In this document: piece after piece, positions 36,909-46,969 of the stretch | How positions within the stretch are numbered: position 1 is the first letter of the stretch | How the letters are laid out: each line of letters opens with the position of its first letter | Assembly (NCBI RefSeq): GCF_001636695.1 | Contig: NZ_LGEL01000037.1 | Span: 1-48,274 of the forward strand | From: Pedobacter panaciterrae | GTDB lineage: Bacteria; Bacteroidota; Bacteroidia; Sphingobacteriales; Sphingobacteriaceae | Length of the DNA stretch: 48,274 bases | Direction of reading: 5' to 3' | The notes under the pieces: model-generated | Told to the model about the DNA's origin: nothing | Database searches by the model: none | The model's input: only the letters and a program-made list of their open reading frames with translations | Translations under genes and position numbers: made by a program

Positions 36909-39362
36909 ATGACCACAATTAACCTGAATAAAATGGAAACCAGAAGAGACTTTATCAAGAAAGCAACCTTATTAACAGGTGCACTAGGCATAGCAGGCAT
37001 TTTGCCGCCATCCATACAAAGAGCTATGGCAATAGACCCTAAAGTGGGTAGTACCTTTTTAGATGCAGAACACATCGTGTTTTTAATGCAGGAAAACAGA
37101 TCTTTTGACCACGCATTTGGCACACTTAAAGGCGTAAGAGGTTTTAACGATCCAAGAGCTATTACCCTGCCTAACCAATATCCGGTATGGCTGCAAAGCA
37201 ACAAAAAAGGCCAAACCTATGCCCCGTTTAGGTTAAACATTAAAGATACAAAAGCAACCTGGATGAGCGCCCTTCCACATTCGTGGGAAAATCAGGTAGA
37301 TGCCCGTAACAACGGCAGATATGATGGATGGCTGGAGGCCAAAAGATCAGGCAATAAAGAATATGCCGATATGCCATTAACGATGGGATATTACAATCGC
37401 GAGGACATTCCTTTTTATTACTCTCTAGCCGATGCTTTTACTGTTTGCGACCATAATTTCTGTTCTATTTTAACCGGAACCAGCCCTAACCGCTGCTTTT
37501 TCTGGACTGGTAAAGTTCGCGAAGAACAGAATGCAACATCAACAGCACACCATTCTAACGGATATATCGACGGTTCTGAAAACGTTTCATGGAGCACATT
37601 TCCAGAGCGTCTGTCTAAACACAATGTAGACTGGAAGATATATCAAAACGAACTAAGCGTCGACGTAGGTCTTGAAGACGAAGAAGACAGCTGGCTGGCC
37701 AATTTTACAGATAATGATATGGAGTTTTTTAAACAATATCATGTAAAAAGACATCCGGAGCATCTGGTTTACCTACGTAAAGCAAAAACCGAACTGGAAA
37801 CCAAATTAAAAGACAAACCAGACGATAAACTAAAAAAGAAGCTTGATTTTGTAACTAAGGAAATCGAGTTTCTAGAAGTAAATACCCTTGATAAGCTAAC
37901 CCCTGAACAGCAGGACTTACATAAAAGGGCTTTTGTAACCAACCGCAATGATCCTGATTTCCATAGCCTGGAAACCATCACCTACAACGATAACGGCACC
38001 CAAAGAACTGCCCAAATTCCTAAAGGTGATGTACTCCACCAATTCCGTAAAGATGTTGATGGCGGCAAATTACCCACTGTTTCCTGGCTTGTTGCACCAT
38101 GCAACTTTTCTGATCACCCCGGAGCGCCATGGTATGGTGCCTGGTACCTTTCAGAAGCTATAGATATTTTAACCAAGAACCCGGAAGTATGGAAAAAGAC
38201 CATCTTTATTCTTACTTACGATGAAAACGACGGATACTTTGATCACCTTCCTCCTTTTGTATCTCCCGATCCAAAAAATCCAGATACTGGTGTGGTTTCA
38301 AAATCGCTAGATAATAGCTCTGAATATCTTTACAAAGGCAAAAATAGTGACAGAGAAAGTTCTCTGGGTTTAGGCTTTAGAGTACCGATGGTTGTTGTGT
38401 CGCCATGGTCAAGAGGCGGTTACGTAAACTCCCAGATATTTGACCATACCTCTTCTATCCAGTTTTTGGAGCAGTTTTTAAGCCACAAAACAGGCCAAAA
38501 AATTTATGAAGACAACATTAGTTCTTGGAGAAGAAGTCTATGTGGCGACTTAACTTCTGTATTTAGACCATACAATGGAGAGAATATCCCATTACCTAAA
38601 GCGGTTGAAAGGTTACCTTTTCTTGAAAGTATTCACAAAGCGAAATTCGCCAAACTACCTAATAACTTCAAAAATCTGGATCAGCTGGCCATTGCAGGCA
38701 TCATTAAAAACCCAAAAGGCAATCCTAACTTACCTAAACAAGAGCCTGGAATTAAACCTGCCAATGCAATCCCATACGAGCTTTATGCCCATGGCGAATT
38801 TGATTCCGCCAACAATAAGTTTAAAATTGACTTTACCGCTGGCAATAAATTCTTTGGTGCTAAGGCTAAAGGTGCCGGTTTTATAGTGTACACTAATGAT
38901 AACAATTGGAATTTTACGGTTGATGCAGGCGATACTTTAAACTATACCTGGCCACTAAATAATGAGGTTTACGATTTAAAGGTTTACAGCGCTAACGGTT
39001 TCTACCGCAGATATAAAGGAAGTGCTAACGACCCTAAAATTGCGGTTTCTTTAATGTATCAAAGCGAAAAAGATGGCAGCAGGGTTAATGGAAACGTCTT
39101 ATTACACATTAAACGTTTAGCCAGTGGTGATCAGGTTAGCTTAACAATAAAAGACAATAGTTACAAAAAAGCACCTGTAAAATCTGTTCTAAAGAAAAAT
39201 CAGGAAGAGATTTTTATCCCTCTTGATCTGAAATCAAGCCATAGCTGGTATGATTTGACTATAACAGCAGAAAAGTATGCAGGTTATAGTCAGCAATTTG
39301 CCGGGCATGCAGAACATTCAAAAGAAAGCTTCACTGACCCACTAATGGGCAATATGGTTTAA
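36909..39362 (+). CDS. Tat-exported phosphocholine-type phospholipase C (mirror copy)
   Basis: Identical mirror of 8913-11366. The alternative start (METRRDF) is at 36933. Confidence 0.93.
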   Translation: MTTINLNKMETRRDFIKKATLLTGALGIAGILPPSIQRAMAIDPKVGSTFLDAEHIVFLMQENRSFDHAFGTLKGVRGFNDPRAITLPNQYPVWLQSNKKGQTYAPFRLNIKDTKATWMSALPHSWENQVDARNNGRYDGWLEAKRSGNKEYADMPLTMGYYNREDIPFYYSLADAFTVCDHNFCSILTGTSPNRCFFWTGKVREEQNATSTAHHSNGYIDGSENVSWSTFPERLSKHNVDWKIYQNELSVDVGLEDEEDSWLANFTDNDMEFFKQYHVKRHPEHLVYLRKAKTELETKLKDKPDDKLKKKLDFVTKEIEFLEVNTLDKLTPEQQDLHKRAFVTNRNDPDFHSLETITYNDNGTQRTAQIPKGDVLHQFRKDVDGGKLPTVSWLVAPCNFSDHPGAPWYGAWYLSEAIDILTKNPEVWKKTIFILTYDENDGYFDHLPPFVSPDPKNPDTGVVSKSLDNSSEYLYKGKNSDRESSLGLGFRVPMVVVSPWSRGGYVNSQIFDHTSSIQFLEQFLSHKTGQKIYEDNISSWRRSLCGDLTSVFRPYNGENIPLPKAVERLPFLESIHKAKFAKLPNNFKNLDQLAIAGIIKNPKGNPNLPKQEPGIKPANAIPYELYAHGEFDSANNKFKIDFTAGNKFFGAKAKGAGFIVYTNDNNWNFTVDAGDTLNYTWPLNNEVYDLKVYSANGFYRRYKGSANDPKIAVSLMYQSEKDGSRVNGNVLLHIKRLASGDQVSLTIKDNSYKKAPVKSVLKKNQEEIFIPLDLKSSHSWYDLTITAEKYAGYSQQFAGHAEHSKESFTDPLMGNMV

Positions 39363-39403
39363 GAACCCTTCACCCCTCGTATTCCCACCTAGATTAACCC
39401 TTG

Positions 39404-39477
39404 CGTCATCTCGACGATAGGAGAGATCTCTTGAACTGTGGCATAACCAAGAGATCTCTCCTATCGTCGAGATGACG
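39404..39477. repeat. REPIN-like hairpin copy A (mirror)
   Basis: Mirror of 8798-8871. Not an independent insertion. Confidence 0.9.
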
Positions 39478-39578
39478 AGGGCTTCGCAGCTAAAAACACT
39501 TTAAAGCTAAAAAAATATCAATAGTCTTGTAGCGTTTCTAATCGCAATTGCGTAATAGCATACAGAAACCAAACTACT

Positions 39579-39989
39579 ATGACCATCAAACCAATACTAC
39601 TCATTGCGCTAAGCTTATGCTTATTTATAAGTTGCAACACAAGCAACGATAAAGCAGGTTTTAGCGGAACCTTTAAAGGTCAGTTTATTGATGGGCCGGT
39701 TAACCAGCTTGTTTCCATTAGTGCGGAAATTAAGTTTAATGGCGACAATTATGAAGCAACAAATGGCACCGGAAAATTTACAGTTGAAGATTCCTCGAAA
39801 GTTAAATTTTCCATGACTAACATAGAATCAATGGATTATATTGCCAATAAAGTTTTGAATGGTGAGTACAATTATGTTATTAAAGGCGACAGTCTTATTT
39901 TAACAAAGATATTTCCACCTGTAGAACATGTGGAATCGAGCCTGTTAATAGGTTATAAAAATCAATATAGATTAAAGCGAATGAAATAA
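39579..39989 (+). CDS. Small lipoprotein, function unknown (mirror copy)
   Basis: Identical mirror of 8286-8696, with lipobox Cys19, directly upstream of the sigma factor. Confidence 0.82.
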   Translation: MTIKPILLIALSLCLFISCNTSNDKAGFSGTFKGQFIDGPVNQLVSISAEIKFNGDNYEATNGTGKFTVEDSSKVKFSMTNIESMDYIANKVLNGEYNYVIKGDSLILTKIFPPVEHVESSLLIGYKNQYRLKRMK

Positions 39990-39992
39990 TAA

Positions 39993-40544
39993 ATGTCCAT
40001 CAAACATGACGCCTCAGATGCTGAATTAATCAAGGAGTGTAAACGGGGCAACCTAAAACACCAGGAAATGTTGTATAAACGCTTTTATGCTTATGCAATG
40101 GGTATTGGTATGCGCTACCTGATTAATAAAGACGACGCTCTGGTGGTGGTAAATGATGCGTTTATTAAAGCATTTGGTGCTCTTCACTCTTTTAAAGATG
40201 ATTTAGAATTTAAGCCATGGTTTAGAAAAATATTAGTTAATACTGCGCTTGATAACAAAAGAAAGAACTTGAAATACATCCATGATAGCGAAATTCCTGA
40301 GGTATTTCAGCAAACCATGTATCCCTCTGCCATTGAAAAACTCTCGGCAGCTGATATTTTGAACTTGATGAAACAGCTTCCGGAAACACATCATGTAGTT
40401 TTTAACCTGTATGAAATTGATGGCTATTCACATAAAGAAATTGGCCAAATGCTAAATATACCCGAAAGTTCATCGAGAACTTACCTTACAAGGGCAAAAC
40501 AGGCATTACAAAAATTAATACAAAGCGACCTTATAAAGATATGA
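39993..40544 (+). CDS. ECF-type RNA polymerase sigma factor (mirror copy)
   Basis: Identical mirror of 7731-8282. Regions 2 and 4 are both complete. Confidence 0.93.
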   Translation: MSIKHDASDAELIKECKRGNLKHQEMLYKRFYAYAMGIGMRYLINKDDALVVVNDAFIKAFGALHSFKDDLEFKPWFRKILVNTALDNKRKNLKYIHDSEIPEVFQQTMYPSAIEKLSAADILNLMKQLPETHHVVFNLYEIDGYSHKEIGQMLNIPESSSRTYLTRAKQALQKLIQSDLIKI

Positions 40545-41770
40545 ACACGTTAGACGATAAATTCAGCAATCATATTAAGGCAGTTTTCGAAGAATTTGAT
40601 ACTGAGGGGGCAGATTATGGCTGGGCTGAACTTAGAAAAGATTTCCCTCAAGAAAGGAGTAATAAGTTATTGTATTTTTGGATATCTGGTATCGCTGCAT
40701 CTTTATTAGTAGCTGGGATATTGCTGCTTAACAACTATAATGATGGCACTTTAAAGCATGCCACACAGCAAAATAATATCACAAAAGCTGCGCCTTTGGC
40801 GCCTAATAAAACCGAGAGTAACTTTGATCAGCCTGATAAAAAGGGGAAGAATACTTTTGATCAAAAAATTGCATCTGTGAAGATTATTAAGGAAAACAAA
40901 CCTGCTAATAAAGTTAAAGAGCAGCCAATTGCTGTTACAACAAAAGATACTGCTCTAAACAATGCTCCTGTCAGTGATGCTAAGCCTATATTTGCAATTG
41001 CCATTACAGTTAAACCCGATAGCTTAAAAAACACTAAACCTACAACGCTTGAGTTTTTACAAAAAGAAACCGAGCAATTGGAAACCAAATCATTGCTTAC
41101 ATCGAGGGGTAAAAAGACTACAGAAAACAGGAAGAATGCACTATTTGATATTTATACAGCAACATTTTTAAACTATTACGCAGACAATCCTGTAAAAGTA
41201 AACGCAGGTGCAGGGTTCAATGCAAACATTCGAATCAATGAGAACGTGTATTTATCTATGGGTGCCGGTATTAGCGAAACTAAAATTAGCTATCAAAACA
41301 CCACCCCTTCTTCATTATCCAGATACTCGAATATTCTAGCAAATATGGCACTTCAATATGGCTATATAGCGCGCGCAAACGATACTAAATTAGATGCTAG
41401 TTTTCTTAACATTGATATTCCTGTGGCTGTTAAATTTTACCCGGGCAAGCGAGGCAAATACTATCTCTCTACAGGTATAAATTCAAGTACATACCTTAAT
41501 CAAAAATACTCCAGTTATATAAATGCTTTTAATCCTGCCTCAAATAGCTTCTCTGATTTAAAAGGACAAACGGAGGAAAGTAATTTTAAAGGTTTCGACT
41601 TTGCCAACAGTGCTATTTTTGCCATTGGCATTAATCAATCTCTTGGAAAAAGTACCACATTAACTTTTGAACCTTTCTTTAAGCCCTCGCTTCGCGGTTA
41701 TGGCGACAAGAATATTAAAATAAATACTGCGGGTCTGAACCTGAAATTAAGTTTGGGTGGCAAAAAATAG
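40541..41770 (+). CDS. Anti-sigma-like membrane protein with beta-barrel domain (mirror copy)
   Basis: Identical mirror of 6505-7734. It overlaps the sigma factor stop by 4 bp (40541-40544). Confidence 0.82.
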   Translation: MNTLDDKFSNHIKAVFEEFDTEGADYGWAELRKDFPQERSNKLLYFWISGIAASLLVAGILLLNNYNDGTLKHATQQNNITKAAPLAPNKTESNFDQPDKKGKNTFDQKIASVKIIKENKPANKVKEQPIAVTTKDTALNNAPVSDAKPIFAIAITVKPDSLKNTKPTTLEFLQKETEQLETKSLLTSRGKKTTENRKNALFDIYTATFLNYYADNPVKVNAGAGFNANIRINENVYLSMGAGISETKISYQNTTPSSLSRYSNILANMALQYGYIARANDTKLDASFLNIDIPVAVKFYPGKRGKYYLSTGINSSTYLNQKYSSYINAFNPASNSFSDLKGQTEESNFKGFDFANSAIFAIGINQSLGKSTTLTFEPFFKPSLRGYGDKNIKINTAGLNLKLSLGGKK

Positions 41771-41802
41771 TTAGTAAATTTGATACCACATTTACTATCT
41801 AT
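41767..41802 (+). terminator. Intrinsic terminator-like hairpin (mirror copy)
   Basis: Mirror of 6473-6508: arms 41767-41779 and 41790-41802. Confidence 0.55.
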
Positions 41803-41817
41803 TTTAATTACACCTCT

Positions 41818-42768
41818 ATGAAAAAGACCGCTCCTATCCTCATCTTATTGCTATTGGTTTATTGCGTTAATGCCAATGCACAATTTGGCAAATTAAAAGA
41901 AGCGTTAAATAACGCCGCAGGCAGTATGCTTAATAACAAACAACTTAAGCTACTTCAAAGCGACCCTATAACAACCAACTTTGACGATTGTAATAAGACC
42001 GAAACGATGCCCGTAAACTTTGGGGCCGACTCTGTTAAAAAGAAACTTTGTGATTTAACCTCAAGCTATACCGCTGCCCAGGGCTTTACTTTAAAACCTG
42101 GCTTTTATACTGGAACATTTAAAAGCTTTTGTTTAAAGGCAGGAACTCATGGTCCGGGTAATGGTGATGGCTATTTATATGCCCCTCTTGCCGGGCCAAA
42201 AGAAACAATTGCCAGAACACTTATTGCAAATTGGGAACAGCACCCCGATATTGAGCAAAGTAAAGTACAATTGCTTTTATGGGCAATAATAGCAAAAACG
42301 AACTTCAGCAAGCTCTCGCCCGATCTTCAGCTTGCAGCGGCTAAATTGCTTAACAAAAACGACTTATCGGCATTAAGCAGCAGCATAATGGATTATTTAT
42401 CAAGCGAAGCTATGCTAAAAATAACCAATAATTTGCCTGAACCGGCAAAAACCATTGTTGAAATTGAGAACAAGATGAGGGGCTTGCTTTATCAGGCCAA
42501 TTCTTCTTACGATCAAATAGAGCAACTGGCGATGCTTGGCGGCGCTGCTGTTCCAAATACAGATTTCCCAAGGGGAATATGGGGCTTGCATCCAGACGGT
42601 TATTATATTAAATACCTTCCTCATTCTTACACCAAAACTGAGGTGGTTATTTATGTCCCTAAAGCTATTGCATCTGTAAATTATCTTCCGGTTGGTATGG
42701 TTGCCGTACCAGCGAGCAGGGGTAGCCAGCGTTTAGGACAATCAAATTTATTGGTTTGCGAGAACTAA
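41818..42768 (+). CDS. Secreted protein of unknown function (mirror copy)
   Basis: Identical mirror of 5507-6457: 316 residues, signal peptide ending at residue 21, function not recognised. Confidence 0.8.
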   Translation: MKKTAPILILLLLVYCVNANAQFGKLKEALNNAAGSMLNNKQLKLLQSDPITTNFDDCNKTETMPVNFGADSVKKKLCDLTSSYTAAQGFTLKPGFYTGTFKSFCLKAGTHGPGNGDGYLYAPLAGPKETIARTLIANWEQHPDIEQSKVQLLLWAIIAKTNFSKLSPDLQLAAAKLLNKNDLSALSSSIMDYLSSEAMLKITNNLPEPAKTIVEIENKMRGLLYQANSSYDQIEQLAMLGGAAVPNTDFPRGIWGLHPDGYYIKYLPHSYTKTEVVIYVPKAIASVNYLPVGMVAVPASRGSQRLGQSNLLVCEN

Positions 42769-42776
42769 CGACCTAT

Positions 42777-42934
42777 ATGAATTCAACAAAATTAGAGCAT
42801 TTACGTTACCCCGTTGGTAAGTTTGAGCAGCCTGCTCAAATTACTAAAGCTATATTGGATGGCTATATCAATACTATTGCAGGCATCACCTTGCTCACAT
42901 TACTGAGTTAAAAAAAAGGCAGGGCTGGCAGTAG
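42777..42934 (+). pseudogene. YfiT/BstA-type remnant (mirror copy)
   Basis: Mirror of 5341-5498. The N-terminal part starts at the ATG at 42777. The C-terminal HHLAHI part is in a different frame and ends with TAG at 42932-42934. Confidence 0.7.
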
Positions 42935-42944
42935 AAATTCTACT
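42930..42944 (+). terminator. Small hairpin with T-tract (mirror copy)
   Basis: Mirror of 5331-5345. The T-tract follows at 42944-42948. Confidence 0.4.
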
Positions 42945-42994
42945 TTTTATCACTTTTTTTTGGTTATTTAGGTAATCTAAATTTTACAATCTTA

Positions 42995-45900
42995 ATGGGG
43001 TTAAAGAGCATTAGTCTAGGCAGTAAGCGAGAGGAATTTCTTAAAGAAGAAACTATAGGGGAGATTTTCAGGTCGTCGGTACTAAGCTTTAGTAATAAAA
43101 CCGCTATTATTTTTAATGAGCAGTCGCTTACCTATCAGCAACTAGATCAGTGGAGCGATGCAATTGCTGCTTATTTGCAATCTAAAGGGATTGGCCGTGG
43201 TCATTCAGTTGGCCTGTGGTGGCCAAGAAGTCTTGATTTACACGCAGCCATACTTGGTATTGTAAAATCTGGAGCAGCCTATGTGCCTTTAGACAGGGAA
43301 ATGCCCGCTGAAAGGGTTCATGTAGTAATGGAAGAGGCTGGTGCTTCGGCATGTTTCAGTGATTCACTGGAAGAGGTTCATTGCCCTGTATTCTCAATTC
43401 CATCATTCAAAGAAGATCATCAACATATACAATTCCCTATCCCTGCTTTGCCGGATGACCTTGCTTATGTACTCTACACTTCGGGTAGTACGGGTAAACC
43501 GAAGGGAATTCCTATTAGTCACCGACAAATTTGTCATTTCATCAGATCTGAGCAAAGTGTATTGAACATTATGTCTGAGGATATAGTATATCAGGGTTTT
43601 TCAGTTTCTTTTGATATGTGGTGCGAAGAGACCTGGATTAGCCTTTCTGTAGGTGCTACCCTATGGTCGGCTGATGCTACAACTGCGAAGTCCATTGATG
43701 AACTGAGTGAAATTCTGAGAAGGGAAAAGGTTACAGTATTTCATGCAGTTCCGAGTCTTTTAGCTGTTATTGATGATGACATACCTACTATTAGGCTAAT
43801 CAATGCCGGAGGTGAAGCTTGTACAACCCAGGTACTAAATAGATGGAGCAAACCCGGATACAATGCTTTTTTTAATAGTTACGGTCCTACTGAAACTACG
43901 GTAACGGCTACAATGATCGCTTTAAGACCAGGAGACCCAATTACAATTGGAAATCCATTGCCTAATTACAATTTGGCTGTAGTGAATGATAATTATGAGG
44001 TAGTTCCATTTGGAGAGCAAGGACAGCTTATTATTTCGGGCCCTGGTGTTTGCAATGGATATTTAAACAGGCCGGACCTTACAGCCGAAAAGTTTTTGGA
44101 TAAGCCTGAGGCCTTAACTGAGATACCGGGTGATAGGATATATTTAACGGGAGATGCGGTAATAATGCATGCCAACGGAAGTGTTGATTTTCGTGGCCGT
44201 CTGGATGATCAGGTAAAATTAAGGGGATACCGCATTGAACTGGGAGAAATTGAAGTAAAATTAAATAGTTTACCGCAGGTATCTGCTGCTGCTGTGGCGT
44301 TAAAAAAAGATGCCAACGGGCAAGATCAATTGGTCGGTTATGTTACGTTAAAGCAAAATGAAAGTTTTAACGAACATTCTTCCAGAATGGACCTTTCAAA
44401 AGTGCTGCCTCCATATATGGTTCCATTGGCTGTAATGGTGATGGATAAAATGCCCCGCTTGCCAAGTGGTAAAATAAACAGAAAAGAGCTTCCGGTGCCA
44501 CAGGTACTTCTGGAGATGAAACCTGAGGAACAGATTGAAGTGAATATGGACGATCCTTTATCCGCACGGGTAATGGCAGGCTTGAAACATCTCTTTCCGG
44601 GACGGGAAATTACCGAGGATGCAGATTTCTTTATGGATCTGGGTGGGCACTCCCTCCTTGCGGCCTCTTTTTCATCGTGGCTAAGAAAGGAAGGCGGTGT
44701 TAAACAGGCTTCTTTGAAAGATATTTATACAAACAGGCCCATTAAAAATCTGATAAAAACATGGGAACTGGCAGAAGAAAAAGCTGAAAAAAGTGCCCAT
44801 AAAGAAAGGATTCCGTTTCGCAAAATTTCTTCAATAAAATATTGGATGTGCGGAATTGCACAAGGTTTTTCGTTGCTGGTTATCTATGGATTATTTGCAG
44901 CTCAGATCTTTGTACCATACCTCGGGTACTACTACGAGGTTGCTAAAAGTGATACCGACAAAGGTGATACGATATGGGCTATAATTACAGCCTTGGTACT
45001 ATTCTGTTTTATTGCACCTGCATTCTCCTTATTAAGCATTGTTGCCAAATGGCTTTTATTAGGTAGGATGAAAGAAGGTGATCACCCTTTATGGGGATCA
45101 TATTATTTTAGGTATTGGTTGGTTAAAAGCATGCAGCGTCTGGTTCCTTTACAGTTTATGAACGGCACACCTTTATATCCTTTTTACCTTAGGTTAATGG
45201 GCATGAAAATGGCTGCTGATGCACAAATAAGCTCAATAACTGTTGGCGTAGAAGATCTTTTGGAGGTTGGAAAAGATGTAAGTATCAGTTCAGGAGTTGT
45301 TTTAAACAATGCCTGGGTTGAAGATGGCTTGCTGAAACTGAGAAAAATTATAATTGAAGATCATGCTTACATTGGTAGTGGTTCAGTAATATCTGGCGGA
45401 GCTACAGTTAAAGCATGGGGAGAACTTCAGGATCTGAGTCATTTGCAAGCTGATCAAATCATTAATGCTGGTGAGGTATGGAAAGGAAGCCCGGCAGAGT
45501 TAGTCGATAAGAAATTACCTGAAGAGCTACCTCAGCCACTAATGGTTTCAGGATTTAAGAGAAGGTCGTATGGCTTACTTTACACTTTTCTACTTGTCAT
45601 TTTTCCTATTGTTATTTTAGCACCCCTGATACCGGTTATTCAGATATTAAATTATATGGATACAAATGCGCCTGATTATAATTTCAGTTACTTCGTAAAT
45701 ATCCCCTTGCTTACCCTTCTGTACATTATAACTTACGCGTTTGAAACTATTGCACTATCAAGGCTTTTGCTGCGAAATATAAAGCCTGGTACTTATCCTG
45801 TTTATGGCGCTATATATGTGCGCAAATGGCTCTCTGATCAGCTTATTTCTACTGCCCTAATTGTTTTACATCCGCTGTTTGCCTCAGTCTATGTTTCGGC

Positions 45901-46969
45901 GTTTTTCAGACTCCTTGGCGCTAAGATTGGTAAAAACACAGAGATTTCAACAGCAAGTAATGTAACTCATACTATGCTTGAAATTGGAGATGAATCTTTT
46001 ATTGCTGATGCAGTTACCCTTGGTGAGGAGGACATACGTGCACAAAGATTAATTTTAGATACCACACATATCGGCAATAGAAGTTTTGTAGGGAATAGCG
46101 CATTAATCCCTCAGGGTTACCAACTTGGGGATGATATGTTGATAGGTGTTTTATCTACCCCACCTACTGCAGTTCAAATGAATGAAACCACTGCTAAAGA
46201 CTGGTTCGGCTCTCCTGCTATCTCGCTTCCAAAAAGACAGGATAGTGGAAATTACCCAACATCATTAACTACCAACCCATCATTAGGGCGAAAAGCTGCA
46301 AGGTATATTATTGAAGGTATCCGTATTATATTACCTGAAACCGTGATCATTTGTTGCAGCGTTTTATTTGTTGCTTACTGTCATGATCTGGTTAAGGACC
46401 GGAACATGCTACAGATACTGAAAGAGATACCTAAGCTACCGTTTTATTATCTGTTCTATATGGGAGCTCCGGCGTTACTGGTTACTTTAATACTTAAATG
46501 GGTAACTGTAGGAAAGTTCAAAAAAGAACAGAATCCGATGTGGACTTATAAAGTCTGGAGAAGTGAGGCAAACACAACTACTTATGAAGCGCTTGCTATT
46601 CCTTTCTTTCTTGAGTTTATGAAAGGAACGCCATTTTTACCTATGGTTTTAAGTTTATTTGGAGCTAAGTTTGGTAAAAGAGTATGGTTAAACACAACTG
46701 ACATTACTGAGCATGACATGGTTAGTATTGGAGACGATACTGCTCTGAATGAAGATTGCGGACCTCAGACCCATCTTTTTGAAGATCGTGTAATGAAAGT
46801 AGGCACAGTTAAGATTGGAGCAAGATGCTCAATAGGTGCAAGGTCAATTATTCTGTATGATAGCGAAATTGGCGATGACGTAAAGCTTGAGCCACTATCC
46901 CTGGTTATGAAAGGAGAAAAACTGGCAAATGAAACATCCTGGACAGGTAGCCCTATAAGATTAACATAA
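42995..46969 (+). CDS. Pls/PosA-type NRPS-like protein (mirror copy)
   Basis: Identical mirror of the gene at 1306-5280. It encodes adenylation (20-505), carrier (Ser553) and three membrane plus hexapeptide left-handed-helix units, with no condensation or thioesterase domain. It is convergent with the permease at 46970-48190. Confidence 0.92.
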   Translation: MGLKSISLGSKREEFLKEETIGEIFRSSVLSFSNKTAIIFNEQSLTYQQLDQWSDAIAAYLQSKGIGRGHSVGLWWPRSLDLHAAILGIVKSGAAYVPLDREMPAERVHVVMEEAGASACFSDSLEEVHCPVFSIPSFKEDHQHIQFPIPALPDDLAYVLYTSGSTGKPKGIPISHRQICHFIRSEQSVLNIMSEDIVYQGFSVSFDMWCEETWISLSVGATLWSADATTAKSIDELSEILRREKVTVFHAVPSLLAVIDDDIPTIRLINAGGEACTTQVLNRWSKPGYNAFFNSYGPTETTVTATMIALRPGDPITIGNPLPNYNLAVVNDNYEVVPFGEQGQLIISGPGVCNGYLNRPDLTAEKFLDKPEALTEIPGDRIYLTGDAVIMHANGSVDFRGRLDDQVKLRGYRIELGEIEVKLNSLPQVSAAAVALKKDANGQDQLVGYVTLKQNESFNEHSSRMDLSKVLPPYMVPLAVMVMDKMPRLPSGKINRKELPVPQVLLEMKPEEQIEVNMDDPLSARVMAGLKHLFPGREITEDADFFMDLGGHSLLAASFSSWLRKEGGVKQASLKDIYTNRPIKNLIKTWELAEEKAEKSAHKERIPFRKISSIKYWMCGIAQGFSLLVIYGLFAAQIFVPYLGYYYEVAKSDTDKGDTIWAIITALVLFCFIAPAFSLLSIVAKWLLLGRMKEGDHPLWGSYYFRYWLVKSMQRLVPLQFMNGTPLYPFYLRLMGMKMAADAQISSITVGVEDLLEVGKDVSISSGVVLNNAWVEDGLLKLRKIIIEDHAYIGSGSVISGGATVKAWGELQDLSHLQADQIINAGEVWKGSPAELVDKKLPEELPQPLMVSGFKRRSYGLLYTFLLVIFPIVILAPLIPVIQILNYMDTNAPDYNFSYFVNIPLLTLLYIITYAFETIALSRLLLRNIKPGTYPVYGAIYVRKWLSDQLISTALIVLHPLFASVYVSAFFRLLGAKIGKNTEISTASNVTHTMLEIGDESFIADAVTLGEEDIRAQRLILDTTHIGNRSFVGNSALIPQGYQLGDDMLIGVLSTPPTAVQMNETTAKDWFGSPAISLPKRQDSGNYPTSLTTNPSLGRKAARYIIEGIRIILPETVIICCSVLFVAYCHDLVKDRNMLQILKEIPKLPFYYLFYMGAPALLVTLILKWVTVGKFKKEQNPMWTYKVWRSEANTTTYEALAIPFFLEFMKGTPFLPMVLSLFGAKFGKRVWLNTTDITEHDMVSIGDDTALNEDCGPQTHLFEDRVMKVGTVKIGARCSIGARSIILYDSEIGDDVKLEPLSLVMKGEKLANETSWTGSPIRLT